64,000 nt of DNA from Neostapfia colusana. Taxonomy: Eukaryota; Streptophyta; Magnoliopsida; Poales; Poaceae. The notes beneath the pieces are model-generated. The model saw only the letters and a list, made by a program, of their open reading frames with translations. It was not told the origin of the DNA and did not search any database. Below, piece by piece: positions 37,812 to 49,325 of this stretch. Position numbers and translations under genes: made by a program. The stretch lies in the NCBI GenBank assembly GCA_030760725.1, contig JASWHV010000008.1:45456057-45520056 (forward strand). The letters are read 5' to 3'. Within the stretch, counting starts at the first letter, position 1; the number at the start of each line of letters is the position of its first letter.

Positions 37812-38051
37812 TGTGATGGCTCTCTAGAATCATAGACTGGCCCCACATACCACCACTCGTCTTTTCTGTGCACTTTGTCCTCACTCGTGCACACCCGAGA
37901 AAACTTCTCGGTCGGTCACCCATCCCCAAATTCCTCCGGGCTAAGCACGCTTAACCCCGGAGTCCTTTGCACGTGGGTTCCGGAAAAGAAGGTTTACCTT
38001 TGTGGTATGAGTACTCTATCAATCCTATTAATCCGGGGTCAGGATATCACT
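37812..38051 (-). repeat. Cassandra 3' LTR (left copy)
   Basis: TGTGATGGCTC... on the plus strand. The outermost base at the inner end differs from the right copy (cact against caca). It is about 240 bp and clearly alignable with the right copy, with scattered substitutions. Confidence 0.9.
37913..37975 (-). other. 5S rRNA-like segment in the left Cassandra LTR
   Basis: The minus strand has AAGCGTGCTT (37943-37955) and GGATGGGTGACC (37914-37925), the box A-like and box C-like parts of 5S rRNA genes, in the correct order. The rest of the 120-nt 5S gene is not conserved, so this is not a functional 5S gene. Confidence 0.85.
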
Positions 38052-38312
38052 CAATCCACCACCCTTAGAAGACTGACGTCCTCGTCGGTCAACGCCAAGA
38101 CAGGAACGTCCCCTCTTAGCCACGTCCGTACGTTCAGTACTGGCATACGCATACCGTACGTCCGGTTAGCAGCATACGTACCATGTCGTGTCCCACATAG
38201 AGGACCCACGCGTCATGCGTACGTACCCATGTCTCTGACCCGTACGCTACCGTATCCTTCTCACTGACCCGTACGCACCCGTGAAACTGCGAGGGTCAAC
38301 TCTGATACCATT

Positions 38313-38554
38313 TGTGATGGCTCTCTAGGATCATAGACTGGCCCCACATACCACCACTCGTCTTTTCTGTGCACTTTGTCCTCACTCGTGCGCACCCGGG
38401 TAAACTTTCCGGTCGGTCACCCATCCCCAAATTCCTTCGGGCTAAGCACGCTTAACCCCGGAGTCGTTTGCAGGTGGGCTTCCGGAAAAGAAGGTATACC
38501 TTGGTGGTATGAGTACTCTATCAATCTTATTAAGCCGGGAGTTAGGATATCACA
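38313..38554 (-). repeat. Cassandra 5' LTR (right copy)
   Basis: About 242 bp ending at the CCCAT duplication; adjacent to the primer site. If transcribed by RNA polymerase III, the 5S-like promoter here would drive the element. Confidence 0.9.
38414..38476 (-). promoter_or_regulatory. 5S rRNA-like internal promoter in the right Cassandra LTR
   Basis: The same two 5S motifs at 38415-38426 and 38444-38456. In the 5' LTR this would be the active promoter position. Its activity here is inferred from the known family. Confidence 0.7.
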
Positions 38555-41012
38555 CCCATCCAGCAAAGAATGTCATGACTAAAACAAGACCACTCGAGCT
38601 CCTCCACATGGATCTATTTGGTCCAATTTCTTATATAAGCATCGGCGGTAATAAATATGGTTTAGTTATTGTCGATGATTTTTCACGCTTCACGTGGGTT
38701 TTATTTTTGCATGATAAGTCGGAAACTCAAGGAACACTCAAGAAGTTTCTCACGCGAGCTCAAAATGAATTCTCATTGACAATCAAGAACATAAGAAGTG
38801 ACAATGGAACAGAATTCAAGAACACACAAGTCGATGAGTATCTAGATGAAGAAGGAATAAAGCATGAACTTTTGGCACCCTACACCCCACAACAAAACTG
38901 GGTAGCTTATAGGAAGAACCGGACGCTCATTGAGATGGCAAGTACAACGATTGACGAATACAAGACCTCTGACCGTTTTTGCTCTGAAGCTATCAACACT
39001 TCTTGTCATGCAACAAAACGACTGTACCTTCATCGCCTACTCAAGAAAACCTCATATGAACTACTCACTAGAAAAAAACTAAATATTTCCTACTTTCGAG
39101 TTTTTGGTTTAAAATATTATATTCTGAACAAGAAGCCTAGGATGCTTCGAGTCCGATGAAGGTTTCTTTCTCGGCTATGATTCAAACTCCTATGCTTATC
39201 GTGTATTCAACAAAGTCTACGAACTTGTTGAAGTAGCACGTGACGTAGTGTTCGATGAAACTAATGGCTCCCAAACGGAGAAAGTTGATAAGTGTATTCT
39301 AGATCAAGAAGAAGCACCATGTCAAGCATTGAGAAAAATGGCACTTGGTGATATTCGACCTCAAGAACAATCACAAGAATCAAGTGCTCGAAATGAACCT
39401 CAACAGGAGAGCTATGATCAAGGGGGGGGGCCCATACACAAAATCAAGATCATGAAGATCAACAAGATGATCAAATCATTAATGATGGCAACGATCTAGG
39501 GGGAGCTGAAGTAGATAATGATTATGAGAACACAACGCCACAAGTACCACATCCAAGAGTACACCAAAGCATACAAACAGATCACCCTGTCGACAACATA
39601 ATTGGTGATATACAAAAGGGAGTGACAACTCGATCACGTATAGCTAACTTTTGTAAATACTATTCCTTTGTATCCTTTTTAGAACCATACAAGGTCGAGG
39701 TTGCGCTAAAAGATTCGGACTGGGTGATGGCAATGCAAGAAGAATTGAACAACTTCAAGAGGAACGAAGTATGGGAACTTGTTGAAAGACCAAAGTCTAA
39801 TATCATCGGCACTAAATGGGTCTTCTGCAACAAGCAAGATGAACATGGAGTTGTAACAAGAAACAAGGCACGACTTGTGGCTAAAGGTTACTCACAAGTT
39901 GAAGGTTTGGATTTTAACGAGACTTTCGCTCCCGTAGCGAGGCTTGAATCAATTCGTAAATTACTTGCATATGCTACTCACCATGATTTCAAGTTGTATC
40001 AAATGGACGTCAAAAGCGCCTTCCTCAACGGGCCTATCAAGGAGGGGGTGTACGTGGAACAACCCCCTAGGTTTGAAGATCGAGAGTACCCTGACCATGT
40101 GTTTAAACTGCAATTTAGTAAAATGCAGATAGATTTGAGATGTCCATGATGGGAGAACTGAGATACTTTTCGGGATTACAAGTGAAACAACTAAAGGAAG
40201 GAATGTTCATATGCCAAACAAAGTACACTCAAGATATTCTCAAAAAATTTGGCATGGACAAAGCGAAGCCCATAAAGACTCCCATGGCACCAAATGGACA
40301 TTTAGACCTTAATGAAGATGGACATAACGTGGATCAAAAGGTATACCATTCCATGATTGGATCTCTACTTTATCTTTGTGCATCTAGGCCTGATATCACG
40401 TTGAGTGTTTGTATTTGTGCAAGATTTAAAGCCAATCCTAAGGAATGTCATTTAACAGACGTAAAGAGAATCTTGCGATATTTAGTCCATACACCCAACC
40501 TAGGCCTTTGGTACCCTAAAGGTTCAAAGTTCAATCTCATTGGATACTCCGATGTAGATTATGCAGGATGTAAAGTAGATAGAAAAAGTACCTCCGGAAC
40601 TTGCCAATTCTTGGGTAGGTCCCTAGTTTCCTGGTCTTCCAAAAAGTAAAACTCAATTGCCCTGTCCATAGCCGAAGCAGAGTATGTTGCAGCCGAGAGT
40701 TGTTGTGCACAACCCCTTTGGATGTGACAAACCCTAAGGGACTACGGTTACAATATGAACCGTATTCCACTCCTTTGTGACAATGAGAGTGCGATTAAGA
40801 TTGCACATAACTCTATTGAGCACTCTAGAACCAAACACATTGATATTCGGCATCATTTCTTGAGAGACCATTCAATCAAAGGAGACATAACCATTTCCCA
40901 TGTAAAAACCGAGAAACAACTAGCTGATATCTTCACCAAGCCACTAGATGAAAAACGCTTCTGTGAGATTAGGAATGAACTAAATATACTTGACTCTTGG
41001 AACGTGGCTTGA

Positions 41013-41383
41013 AACACTGCATACCTGCTTGAATTCTCAAAATCTTACTTACTTTTCGAAAAACTATCCCTTATCTCAGTTTTCTCTTAAAAACTATTTA
41101 AATTAATGAATCTTGATGAATAGTGATCATTGTCTGATTGTTGATTGCTTACTGGGCATATTCATCAAGATTATTTGAGAAAACTATGTCCTTAGATTAC
41201 TATTAGATCAAATTCCCCACGTTTCCTAGTTTTCTACTCTTAGTTGTCCAGTTGACACAGACTAGTCCGATGTCAACACCGGACTAGTCCGGTCCCTCAG
41301 ACTAGTCCGGACAGATCTGGCATACTGGACTTGTCTGGTCCTCCAACCGGACTAGCCCGTATGTCCGAGTTTAAGAGTCTATA
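41013..41383 (+). other. Copia sequence downstream of pol
   Basis: Non-coding sequence after RNase H, with several copies of the ACTAGTCCG motif near 41255-41350. No envelope-like ORF, polypurine tract or 3' LTR is visible before the junction with LTR-A at 41384. Confidence 0.6.
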
Positions 41384-42787
41384 TGTAAAATACCCAAAAG
41401 TTCTAACAAAGACTTCAGCACTTTTACAGTCAGGAAAAATCACGGGAATTAAAACTTTGAATTATGACGGTGTGAGTTTAAAGCGAGGATTCAGACTTTA
41501 CAAAACTTCCAAACATGGAGATCTGAATTCATAACTTGGATCTTCATATGTCAAATTTCAGCTCATTTGGAGGGGTTCTAATATTTGTTTGGGATTAAAA
41601 GAGGAAGCCATCGAATCTGAATTTAAATTTCAGTTTCGAGTCCCAAATTCCTCAATTTGCAAATTTGGTTCCACAAATGTGTTCTCCACATTTGAATTGG
41701 CAGCCATGCCAAAAATGCAGAAAATAATTGAGTTGGTTTGCTATGTTTTTGGAACTATGCAAATGAATAATTCGAATTCCATTTCAAATTCAAATAACCA
41801 AACTCAATTCGAACTCCACACCAGAATTCAAATCATTTCAATTCAACATTTCAAACCATGAATTTGAGTTGAAGCAAGGCATTTATTTGTGAGTAGCTGT
41901 GGGAAAAATTTGATTAAGAAATGAGGGGGTGAGACCCATCTGTCAACCACACAACTAATACAAACCGACTCTATCTCTATTTCTATCGGGTGCACACGTG
42001 CGCAGCAGCCGCCGGAGCCGACCTCGGCCGATTTCTCTGGTGCCACCTCCTGCTACCCGATATTTGGCTCGGCCTGATCACCATAGAGCGTGCACCGAAG
42101 ATACTTCGCTTCCTCCATTAGCTCTCGAGCCTCGGTTGTTTCCTTGCGAAGAACACAGCCGCCCGTTTCCTCCCGGATCAACCACAGCAATCCGAGCTCA
42201 GTTGCTCGAGCGTTACACAGCAAAAATCATCACCAATACGTGCTCTAGCCATCCATCATCCGTACACCTTCGGTCTCTGCCCGTTGGAGCTCGAAATTTC
42301 CGGAGTTGTAGCTGTGCCGCAGTGAACACCGAAGGTTCCCACTTTTGGTCGCCGTGGACAGCTCAAACCGGAGAAGCTCACAATCAAGCGATCGAACCCC
42401 TCGGTGCACCTATGACCGGAGCTTCTCACCCTCAAAACTCAGCCCAAGCCATGACTCCTCGGAGGAGAATTTTGAAAATTTTCCCCGGGCAGCACAACTT
42501 GACCCCGAGGTAAAGATTTGCAAAATTCATCTTCAATTCGTGTTGTGAGTGGTTCAAACTTCGCACACATGTTCTAAACTATCTAGCTCCCTTCTTCCCT
42601 CGATTCTAGGCCAGGAAATTAAGTGTAGAGCGATAATTCCACGTTCTTGCCGCGGGAAAACCTTTGGACCACTTCGGGCGCACGGTGCCGATGGGTTTGG
42701 AGGGCTCCCCGCCGGATTTGGTTGCCATGTCTAGCTTCTACATCTCCCACTGGTGCTCTAGAGACCGAGAGCCGATCATTTGGTGGA
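41384..42787 (+). repeat. LTR-A, first part (gypsy-type LTR)
   Basis: It begins TGTAAAATACCC and has the AT-rich start and GC-rich middle typical of the large gypsy LTRs here. It is homologous to the Gypsy-1 LTR start (16996-17675, opposite strand). It is broken at the GAAAT duplication (42788-42792) by a solo LTR and resumes at 60515. No coding sequence is supported. Confidence 0.75.
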
Positions 42788-42792
42788 GAAAT

Positions 42793-45269
42793 TGTCACAC
42801 CCGGTTTCTCCGAAGAACAACCGAGTGAATATCACATGTATGCCAGGATCATTTTCTCATACATGTGATGACAAATAGTGAAGCATCATTTATTACAAGC
42901 TAGGTGTCGAATATAAATAAGTATTACAAAGCATATGTCTCGATGGACGATAATAAGTGCATCACAAATAAATAAACTAGCAGCGGAATATTATTCTTGT
43001 GGGCTCCATTTCAGGCGTTGCCCGGGGGACTCCATTAACCTAGAAACCTTCTTCGGGTCCAAAGTCTTGGTCATTAAACACCACTTCATTATCTTGACCT
43101 GAGCAGCAATATAAAACAACAAATATGCAAGGTTGAGTACCGATGGTACTCAGCAAGTGTGGGAAAGTTATGTCATGCATGGCTAGAACAAGGAGAGTTT
43201 GAACTCATGGTTAAAGCACTATGCAATTAATACCTATCACCTTAGCTTATTAAGCACCTACATTACTACACAGGTGAAACAGTCCCAATCTCCCATCCCA
43301 TCATCATAATCAAATAACCATAACATCATTTCCAATGTTAAACTCCTTACTTAACATTCACAACTTCCAAATTCATCATCCTCTAATCATGAATAAGTCC
43401 AAGCCGCTCTTGACCGTGAGCACGGCTGTCATGACAGTTTTGACTCTGCAGAGTTTGCACCACTGTACCCACATGTAGTGATTTCATCCTCCGTTGCCGG
43501 GTGGACTAAAAGAACTTCCATTATGCCAGTGGCCACAACCACATTCACACTTCCCAGGTGTGTAGCCAGGAGATCACTACGAAGCCTTTACAAAGGGATT
43601 CCCGACGAGCGTGGGCCCACTGAGGTTTCACCCCTAACAGCATACAAGAGGCTCCAACCCCGCTGCAGTGGCCCCCTCTTGAGCCTTGCGGTTTATAAGG
43701 TAGTCCAGCTGACACCTATTCCCCGCACCATCCAACACACCCATACTACGCCGGGGATACACCTAATTAACTGGCCAAGCTGCCCCATCTCAGCATGTGG
43801 TTGGCACGGTAAAGCCAGGTTACATGCTCCATGAACCGGTCCTTAGGATCCAGGCAAGTACTAAACACAAACCCGAGTCTCGTGCACCCAGCACCAACCA
43901 AAACATCCAACTTGCCTTGATCCCTACCTCTACATAACTCACAATATCTCATTCAAGAGTATGATAAAATAAACTGATGATCTCATATCCCAAATATCCC
44001 ATTCTAATCATGGCTAAGCATATGCATAATAATAAATGACATGATAAAATGAATCCCAACCCAAGCTACAAGGAAACAAGGTAATGCAATTCTAGGGAAA
44101 CATCCTAGCATGGGTTTCTTATTTTCAATTGACAATGCAAATAATTCTATCTACACATCCTAGTATAGGAACAAAGTGGTCAAGGACACTTGCCTCCTTC
44201 CTGCTGCTCTTGGAATGGGTAGTCCTGATCTTGGAAAGGAAGAACTTGCTCTGGAGCAGGTTCTACTCATACCATCACACATAGCAAAAGAAAACAACAT
44301 GTCATAAGACATAGTTCACACTTCCACTTCATACAAACCACACATTCACATTTATGAAAGCCATTCACAATTCTATGTGTTGTGGTTACTCTATGTGTGT
44401 TGATTTTTGGCTTACTTGCACTTTTAAACATGTGTATATGATTTCTACTTTTGTATTCATATTTATGCTTGCATACTATATATATGAGTTTCCAATTTAA
44501 ATAAATTCCTTATATTCAATTACTACTCCTTTTAGCTACCAAGTATGCATGAAAGGTATTTTCCTACTCCATATGTGTCTTCAGTCCTTCTACCAACCCT
44601 AAACCGAATTCTTTGGACTTTTGGAAACTTCATTTATCATTTTCTAGTTATTCATACCTAATTTGCTATAATTTTCAGATTTATTTCTTATGGCTAAATG
44701 TGAACTTTATTATAAAAAAATAGTAAGACACCTCATCTAAACAGAATAGGTTTTGGGTCTAAAACATTAAAATATATATATTTGAACTTCTCCATTGATG
44801 TGAACTATTTTACATTTATTTTACTAATTTTCAGAATTATTCTCTACTTAAAAATGTGTCCCTATAACTAATAAATGTGATTAATCAATTAAACAGATTC
44901 ATTTCAGCCAAAAATCTATTTTTATCTCACTCCAAGGTTTTCTAAGTACTGGGAAAGTTTTTAATTTGTCTTTGACAATATGTTTGTCCCACCTTTTAAA
45001 TTTTAAATACTAGCCACATATTCAAATTCCTAACTTTAATATCAACTAGGGTTAAAAAGGTAAACTCACCCCACTACAGGGTCCACTATATTATTTTAAG
45101 AACTTCCAGGGGTCTAGCTACACTTAACAGAGCGGTTTTTCCTAATTTTTATTAAGTCCAGGGGCTAAAACTGATTTTTAAATGAATTTATATGATTTTC
45201 TGAAGTTCCAGGGGCTAGATCAGAAGTTTCCGGGGCTAGCTCTTATTTTCCGAGAACCCCAGGGGGTAG
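42793..45269 (-). repeat. 3' part of the split solo LTR
   Basis: In element sense this holds the second half of the LTR, including the split small ORF (43040-44265), and ends in TGACA at 42793. It includes the GGTAG target copy at 45265-45269. Confidence 0.85.
43040..44265 (-). other. Putative split small ORF in the minus-strand solo LTR
   Basis: Segment 1 is 44265-44194 (72 nt), after TATGAG and before GCAAGT, a consensus GC-type donor. It encodes an acidic, Gln-rich peptide with EPAPEQVLPF and FQEQQEG. Segment 2 is 43098-43040 (59 nt), after TGCTGCTCAG, beginning G|GT in matching phase. It encodes GQDNEVVFNDQDFGPEEGF and ends in TAG. The gap is about 1.1 kb. Both segments are open, as in the plus-strand families. 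Confidence 0.45.
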
Positions 45270-48200
45270 TGTGGGACGCGCCCGCGGCCCGGGAATCGCA
45301 GTGGGTGGTGCCGTGCGATGCGGCACCCAATAGCATGCACGAAAAGACGATAAGAACATAACGACATCATTTTGTTACTCAAGATAATTTCTTTTACAAC
45401 ATAATGTACACACGCAGCGGAAATTTAAATTTGCTGGACAAACTACTCACTCTCGACCCTAACTACGCCGAAGAGAAGTCGTTCAGCCCGTGAACGCTTC
45501 CTACTAGCTTCACCAAAGAAAGGCAGCGGCTAGGTTTCCGATGAGTTGAACGAACCGTGAGGTTCGTCGTCTCACCGACCAACCCTCTTCATAGCAGGCA
45601 TCCTGCTACCTGCAAAAACAACTCAGAAGCAACCGTGAGCACTAAGGCTCAACAAGACTTACCCGTCACTCCTAAACATGCAACTCTACATGCAGGGGTA
45701 GTGAAAGAGTAGGCATAGGAATTTGCAAAATGCATCTTGACTAAACTTGATCCTTATATTCAGATTCTTATAGCCTTCATTTTAGTGGTCCTCACGCCTC
45801 ACAACATCGGCAATCCACAATCAAACAAGAAACGCTTATCCCGATGTTGCTAGCCTAAGGTGGAAATGAAATTTAGTTGGCTCTATAACTACTTCAGTCA
45901 AGGTTCCAATACAGTGATTAATCCACAAACAGCAAGTTAAGAGACTTAGTTCATCTTTTTACTAAGTCACGGCGCAGTGGGCAAGTATGCTCAATCCTCT
46001 TCCGCGAGCGACGGTGATTCGAATCAATAACAACCCGGAATACACGACACATACACCCGCCTCGAAAGACTCTCTCAAGAGCTCTTTCTTACGTTGTATG
46101 CAGCAACCTTTCACACGACACCCCGACATAGAAAAACGCTTCGCGCCGAGCAGGATGGTCCTCTACGCGGACACGTCGAAGTTGCCCGCTAAAGGATTTA
46201 CACCTCCCGCCTTCTCAACGCCATTCCCACGCGAAGGATGAGTTTCTATATCACGGTCCATCGTGTTACATCGGTTTCATGGGTCCCATACCCCACTATA
46301 TATCCGGTACAGCTCAATCTTGTCCAGCAGGGCCGCATACATACGGTCCTTAACCGACACGGACGGGGCTACAACCAACCTCCACATTTGCCTTACCATC
46401 CCGGTCCAGGCCAAATGTGGTCTCAAGCATTGTCACACCCATCGCAGGTCGAGACCAACCTTGAGCGCTCCATCCTACAGGAACATCCCCGTCCCCATCT
46501 CATATTCATGAGGGTGCTCTTATCATTTATCTCTCGCGAGTAACTCCATTACTCGAACTTTCTCGCGAGTAGCTTTTTACTACTCGACTTCTACCGAGCT
46601 AGCTACAACATTAGCCTAGCATCTACAACGAGGCAAAGCCTACACTAAACCTTCTAATCAGGGATGTAATAGTCATGCAAGTGGGTTTCAATCATCCTAG
46701 ACATAATGCACTCAAGTCTAACAAACATGATGTGAAGTAAAGCAAAATTTAAAATGGTAACGATATGCAAACCGGGGCTTGCCTTGCTCAACGGTTTTGT
46801 TAGAAGCTAGAAGTTAGTCTTCCTCCGGAGAATCCGCCAAACTCGTCACGAGATGGAGATCCTTGCTGTAGAGTCGGACCCTCGTCGAACGTCAACGTCA
46901 CGTGAGCTATTATATTGCAGTGCACATATATTTCAAAAGCAATTTAGAAACTGTTTCAAAATTGTTGTACAGTTAACTCACACATAAAAGAGATAAACAA
47001 CAGCAAGGTTTCTGTTGTTGGATCTAAACCTTAGAGATGATGAAATCTAGGTGAAAAGAGATACTAGTAATCACCATGTGATTATGTCCATTATATGAAC
47101 ACTTAACCTAAAAGATGGTAGCTCAAGTTCCAGAGGTCCAATGAAGCTGAGAAATTTAACCACAGCCTCTATGGAAGGTATTCAGGCAGTGTGCAAAAAT
47201 TGAGCTCATGAAATGGCTTCATGTGAGCACAACAAATCCTTATGTGGTTTTCACTAATTTGCCTTTACCCCCAAGATATTAAGCTTTCCTATGCTGAAAA
47301 GTAGACTTTTTGTGAAGTACAAAATGTCCTGAGTCCATAGGAATTGGTTTTACTATTTTTGGAGTTTGCTACATGGAGATATGGATTTTACAAGGATTGG
47401 GGAAAAGCTGAAATTGTCTCTGTTTATTTTTCCTATTTTTCAGAGACATAAGGAATGAACACATTATTTGACCAAGCAAATTAGGTCCAATGCCTCTGAA
47501 ATTTTTACTGGAGTTCAAGGAATTTTGTAAGAATGTTCTGTCAAAATTTGGGAATTTTCCAATAAGCAGAACTCCTGTAAAAATTCAGACAAGGTTTTTC
47601 TTAAATGAATTAATGAGCCAAATTTAGGGATTTTCATAAACATTGGTCTGCACCCCTGGATAGTACTCTTTGAGAGGAATCCAACAAAATTTGTTTCACA
47701 ATTTTTGGACATTCCTACACAAAGTTATGGCTCTCCAAAGTTTGAACTAGAGTGGGAAAATCTGGAAAATGTTTAAATGCTGACAGTGGGTCCCACTCGT
47801 CATCCCTAACCTCCAGCCACGCGCCAAAACAGAGCAGTGGCGGCTGCCTCCGGTGAGGTCGCCGGAAATGAGCTTCCCGGCCACCTCCGGACCCCCTGCT
47901 GGCCGCCCCCCCATTTTCCACCCTGCTGAACTCATTGGTGAGGTCCCCGGCGGCTGAAACTCGCCGGAAAGCAGTGCGCACCGGCCACAGCTAACCCTAG
48001 AACTCCGGCGAGGTCGTGTGCAGTTATTTCTCCACTAAAAGATCGGTTCTTGGGCTCTATAGCACCGTGGGGGATCCCTCATCACCGGCATGAGCTCAAA
48101 TCTGCCCAAAAATGGCTGCAAATAGGGACTCATCGGCGACCTAGGGCAAAATTCGGTGCCAGCCCGAAATTCTCAAAGAACAGCCCCTATTCTTGATGAT

Positions 48201-49263
48201 TTTCGATGGTTTTTGATCCTAGAGGGGCGTTGGAGAGTCTAGAACATGTTTCCAGCTCGGCACAAGTGATAGTGGACTGAACACGACGAATTTTGAAGAA
48301 TTGTGGGACTCGGTTCTATGAATACAGTTGTAGTAAACACAGAAATTCTTGCTCTGTAGTGCACGAAAAAGGGAGGGGTTTTCACCGGAGTGTAGAGCAG
48401 TCTGGGGCGCCTCTTTTTCGTGTAGAACGTCGGGCACGAGGATGACCGTAGAGCTCGGTTGCTGGAGAACAGAGGAGCACACGGGCAGCTGTGTTCTTCA
48501 CCGGGCACTCCACCGAAGCTGAGGCAGAACAGGGAGAAGGCAAAGTGGCTCTGTTTCTCTTCTGTGCAGAGATCAGGCCGGCTAAAAGATCAAGTGAGCA
48601 GGAGCTGGTGCTGGCAAGGAACCTCCCCGAGCTGCTGTCGCACGTGCTCACCCGTGACTGAGTCGGTTCACTCCAGTGTGTGTATGACATGTGGGGTCCA
48701 CACCCCCTCTCACTCTTATCCTCCCCCAATTCGGTTTAAAATAGCAATGAGCTCCAAATTTGATAAAATTTGGAGGATAGGCCAAAAGAAATATGAGGAA
48801 CTCAAATCTGAAATCAGATTTTGAAATTGAGTTTGTTTGGTTCAAAATTCAAATTTAAGTTTGAATTTGAACGTGCCCTCATTTAATCCTCTGAATAAAT
48901 AGCAAATGATCCCCACAATTATTCCAATTTGGACCAGAAGCTCCTTAATACCTAGAAATTGCAATGGTGAATTCATTTGCAAGTATTTGGAAATCTGAAT
49001 ATGATTCCTTTTAAAAGGTTCAAAATTGTGTTTAAATTTCCCCCACTCTCCTCATAGAGAAGGTGCACATGAGTTAGAGTTTTGGGAGCGAAGTTCTTTC
49101 CCCTAGGTTGACATGTGTTGAGCATGTGCTAGAGAAAATTTTTAACTCCCTCACATGTCCATATTTGTGTTCGTTATTTCATGTGACACCATTATCGTCT
49201 TTCTTTGCCTTAACTTTGTTTCATACGTTGAAATAAAACTTTACAAAAGTTAGGGCTGTTACA
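45270..49263 (-). repeat. Gypsy-3 3' LTR (left copy)
   Basis: On the plus strand it runs from tgtgggacgcg to gggctgttaca, and it is followed by the polypurine tract. Short open frames within it occur identically in the other LTR and show no protein-like features. In the segment homologous to the LTR small ORF of other families (46916-46783, then from 45609) the frame is broken. Confidence 0.97.
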
Positions 49264-49276
49264 TTCCTCCCCCCTT
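49264..49276 (-). other. Polypurine tract of Gypsy-3
   Basis: The minus strand reads AAGGGGGGAGGAA immediately before the 3' LTR start TGTAACAGCC. Confidence 0.9.
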
Positions 49277-49325
49277 AAAAGAATCTCGTCCCGAGATTAC
49301 AAAAAGAAAGAAGAAGGGAGAGTGA

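Larger units (their letters stand above)
37812..38554 (-). mobile_element. Cassandra TRIM retrotransposon carrying 5S rRNA sequence
   Basis: Two LTRs of about 240 bp (37812-38051 and 38313-38554) flank a short non-coding interior, with an exact CCCAT duplication at 37807-37811 and 38555-38559. On the minus strand the right LTR is the 5' one. It is followed by a primer site TGGTATCAGAG (about 38299-38309), and a purine-rich tract precedes the left LTR. Each LTR contains, in element sense, GTTAAGCGTGCTT and GGATGGGTGACC, which match the internal promoter region of plant 5S rRNA. LTRs with 5S sequence, small size and no genes are the definition of Cassandra. It depends on other elements for replication proteins. 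Confidence 0.92.
34885..41012 (+). pseudogene. Ty1/copia (SIRE-like) gag-pol, inactivated and split by Cassandra
   Basis: Gag begins at 34885 (MSEINGES) and includes PYFDGTDYTMWKQNM near 35180, with stops near 35107, 35302 and 35574. Its zinc knuckle near 36010 has lost two cysteines (CYNYGEYDHF...DF). A Ser/Lys/Glu-rich coiled-coil region spans 36105-36818. The protease at 37236-37733 keeps WVLDSGYTNHM and is followed by the pre-integrase LWHRLLAHVGMRNL. Cassandra lies at 37812-38554. Integrase resumes after it with HMDLFGP and SDNGTEF, but the catalytic Glu is replaced (AYRKNRT in place of ERKNRT). RT starts at 39622 and breaks near 40110: the part with the YVDD active site is deleted. RNase H runs from 40140 to 41012 with stops near 40650 and 40726. 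Confidence 0.9.
19788..41383 (+). mobile_element. SIRE-like Ty1/copia retrotransposon, 3' end not seen
   Basis: The 5' LTR (19788-21031 plus 34485-34829, about 1.59 kb) is interrupted by Gypsy-2. After it come the primer site at 34836, gag and pol in the copia order protease-integrase-RT-RNase H, and 370 bp of downstream sequence before the LTR-A junction at 41384. No 3' copia LTR lies in the window. A Cassandra element interrupts the integrase region. The element is dead because of many stops, a deleted RT core and a changed integrase catalytic residue. Confidence 0.85.

Noticed and set aside
37913..38476. 5S rRNA genes
   Set aside because: Only the internal promoter parts match. They sit in paired LTRs with a target duplication, which is Cassandra, not an rDNA array.
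41013..41383. Envelope-like gene expected after pol in SIRE-type copia elements
   Set aside because: Only 370 bp remain before the LTR-A junction, with stops in all frames.
45075..45090. cactacaggg as a CACTA terminus
   Set aside because: No subterminal repeats, partner end or flanking duplication are present; it is a chance match within the solo LTR.
45609..46916. Gypsy-3 LTR copy of the split small ORF
   Set aside because: The homologous position has the AG start, the GC donor and a good acceptor. However, segment 1 contains a TAA and the phases do not match, so it is not listed as an ORF.
48219..48824. Several frames of 87-121 codons, repeated at 58495-59100
   Set aside because: They are identical because they lie in the two Gypsy-3 LTRs. 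Opposite-strand overlaps and lack of domains argue against genes.
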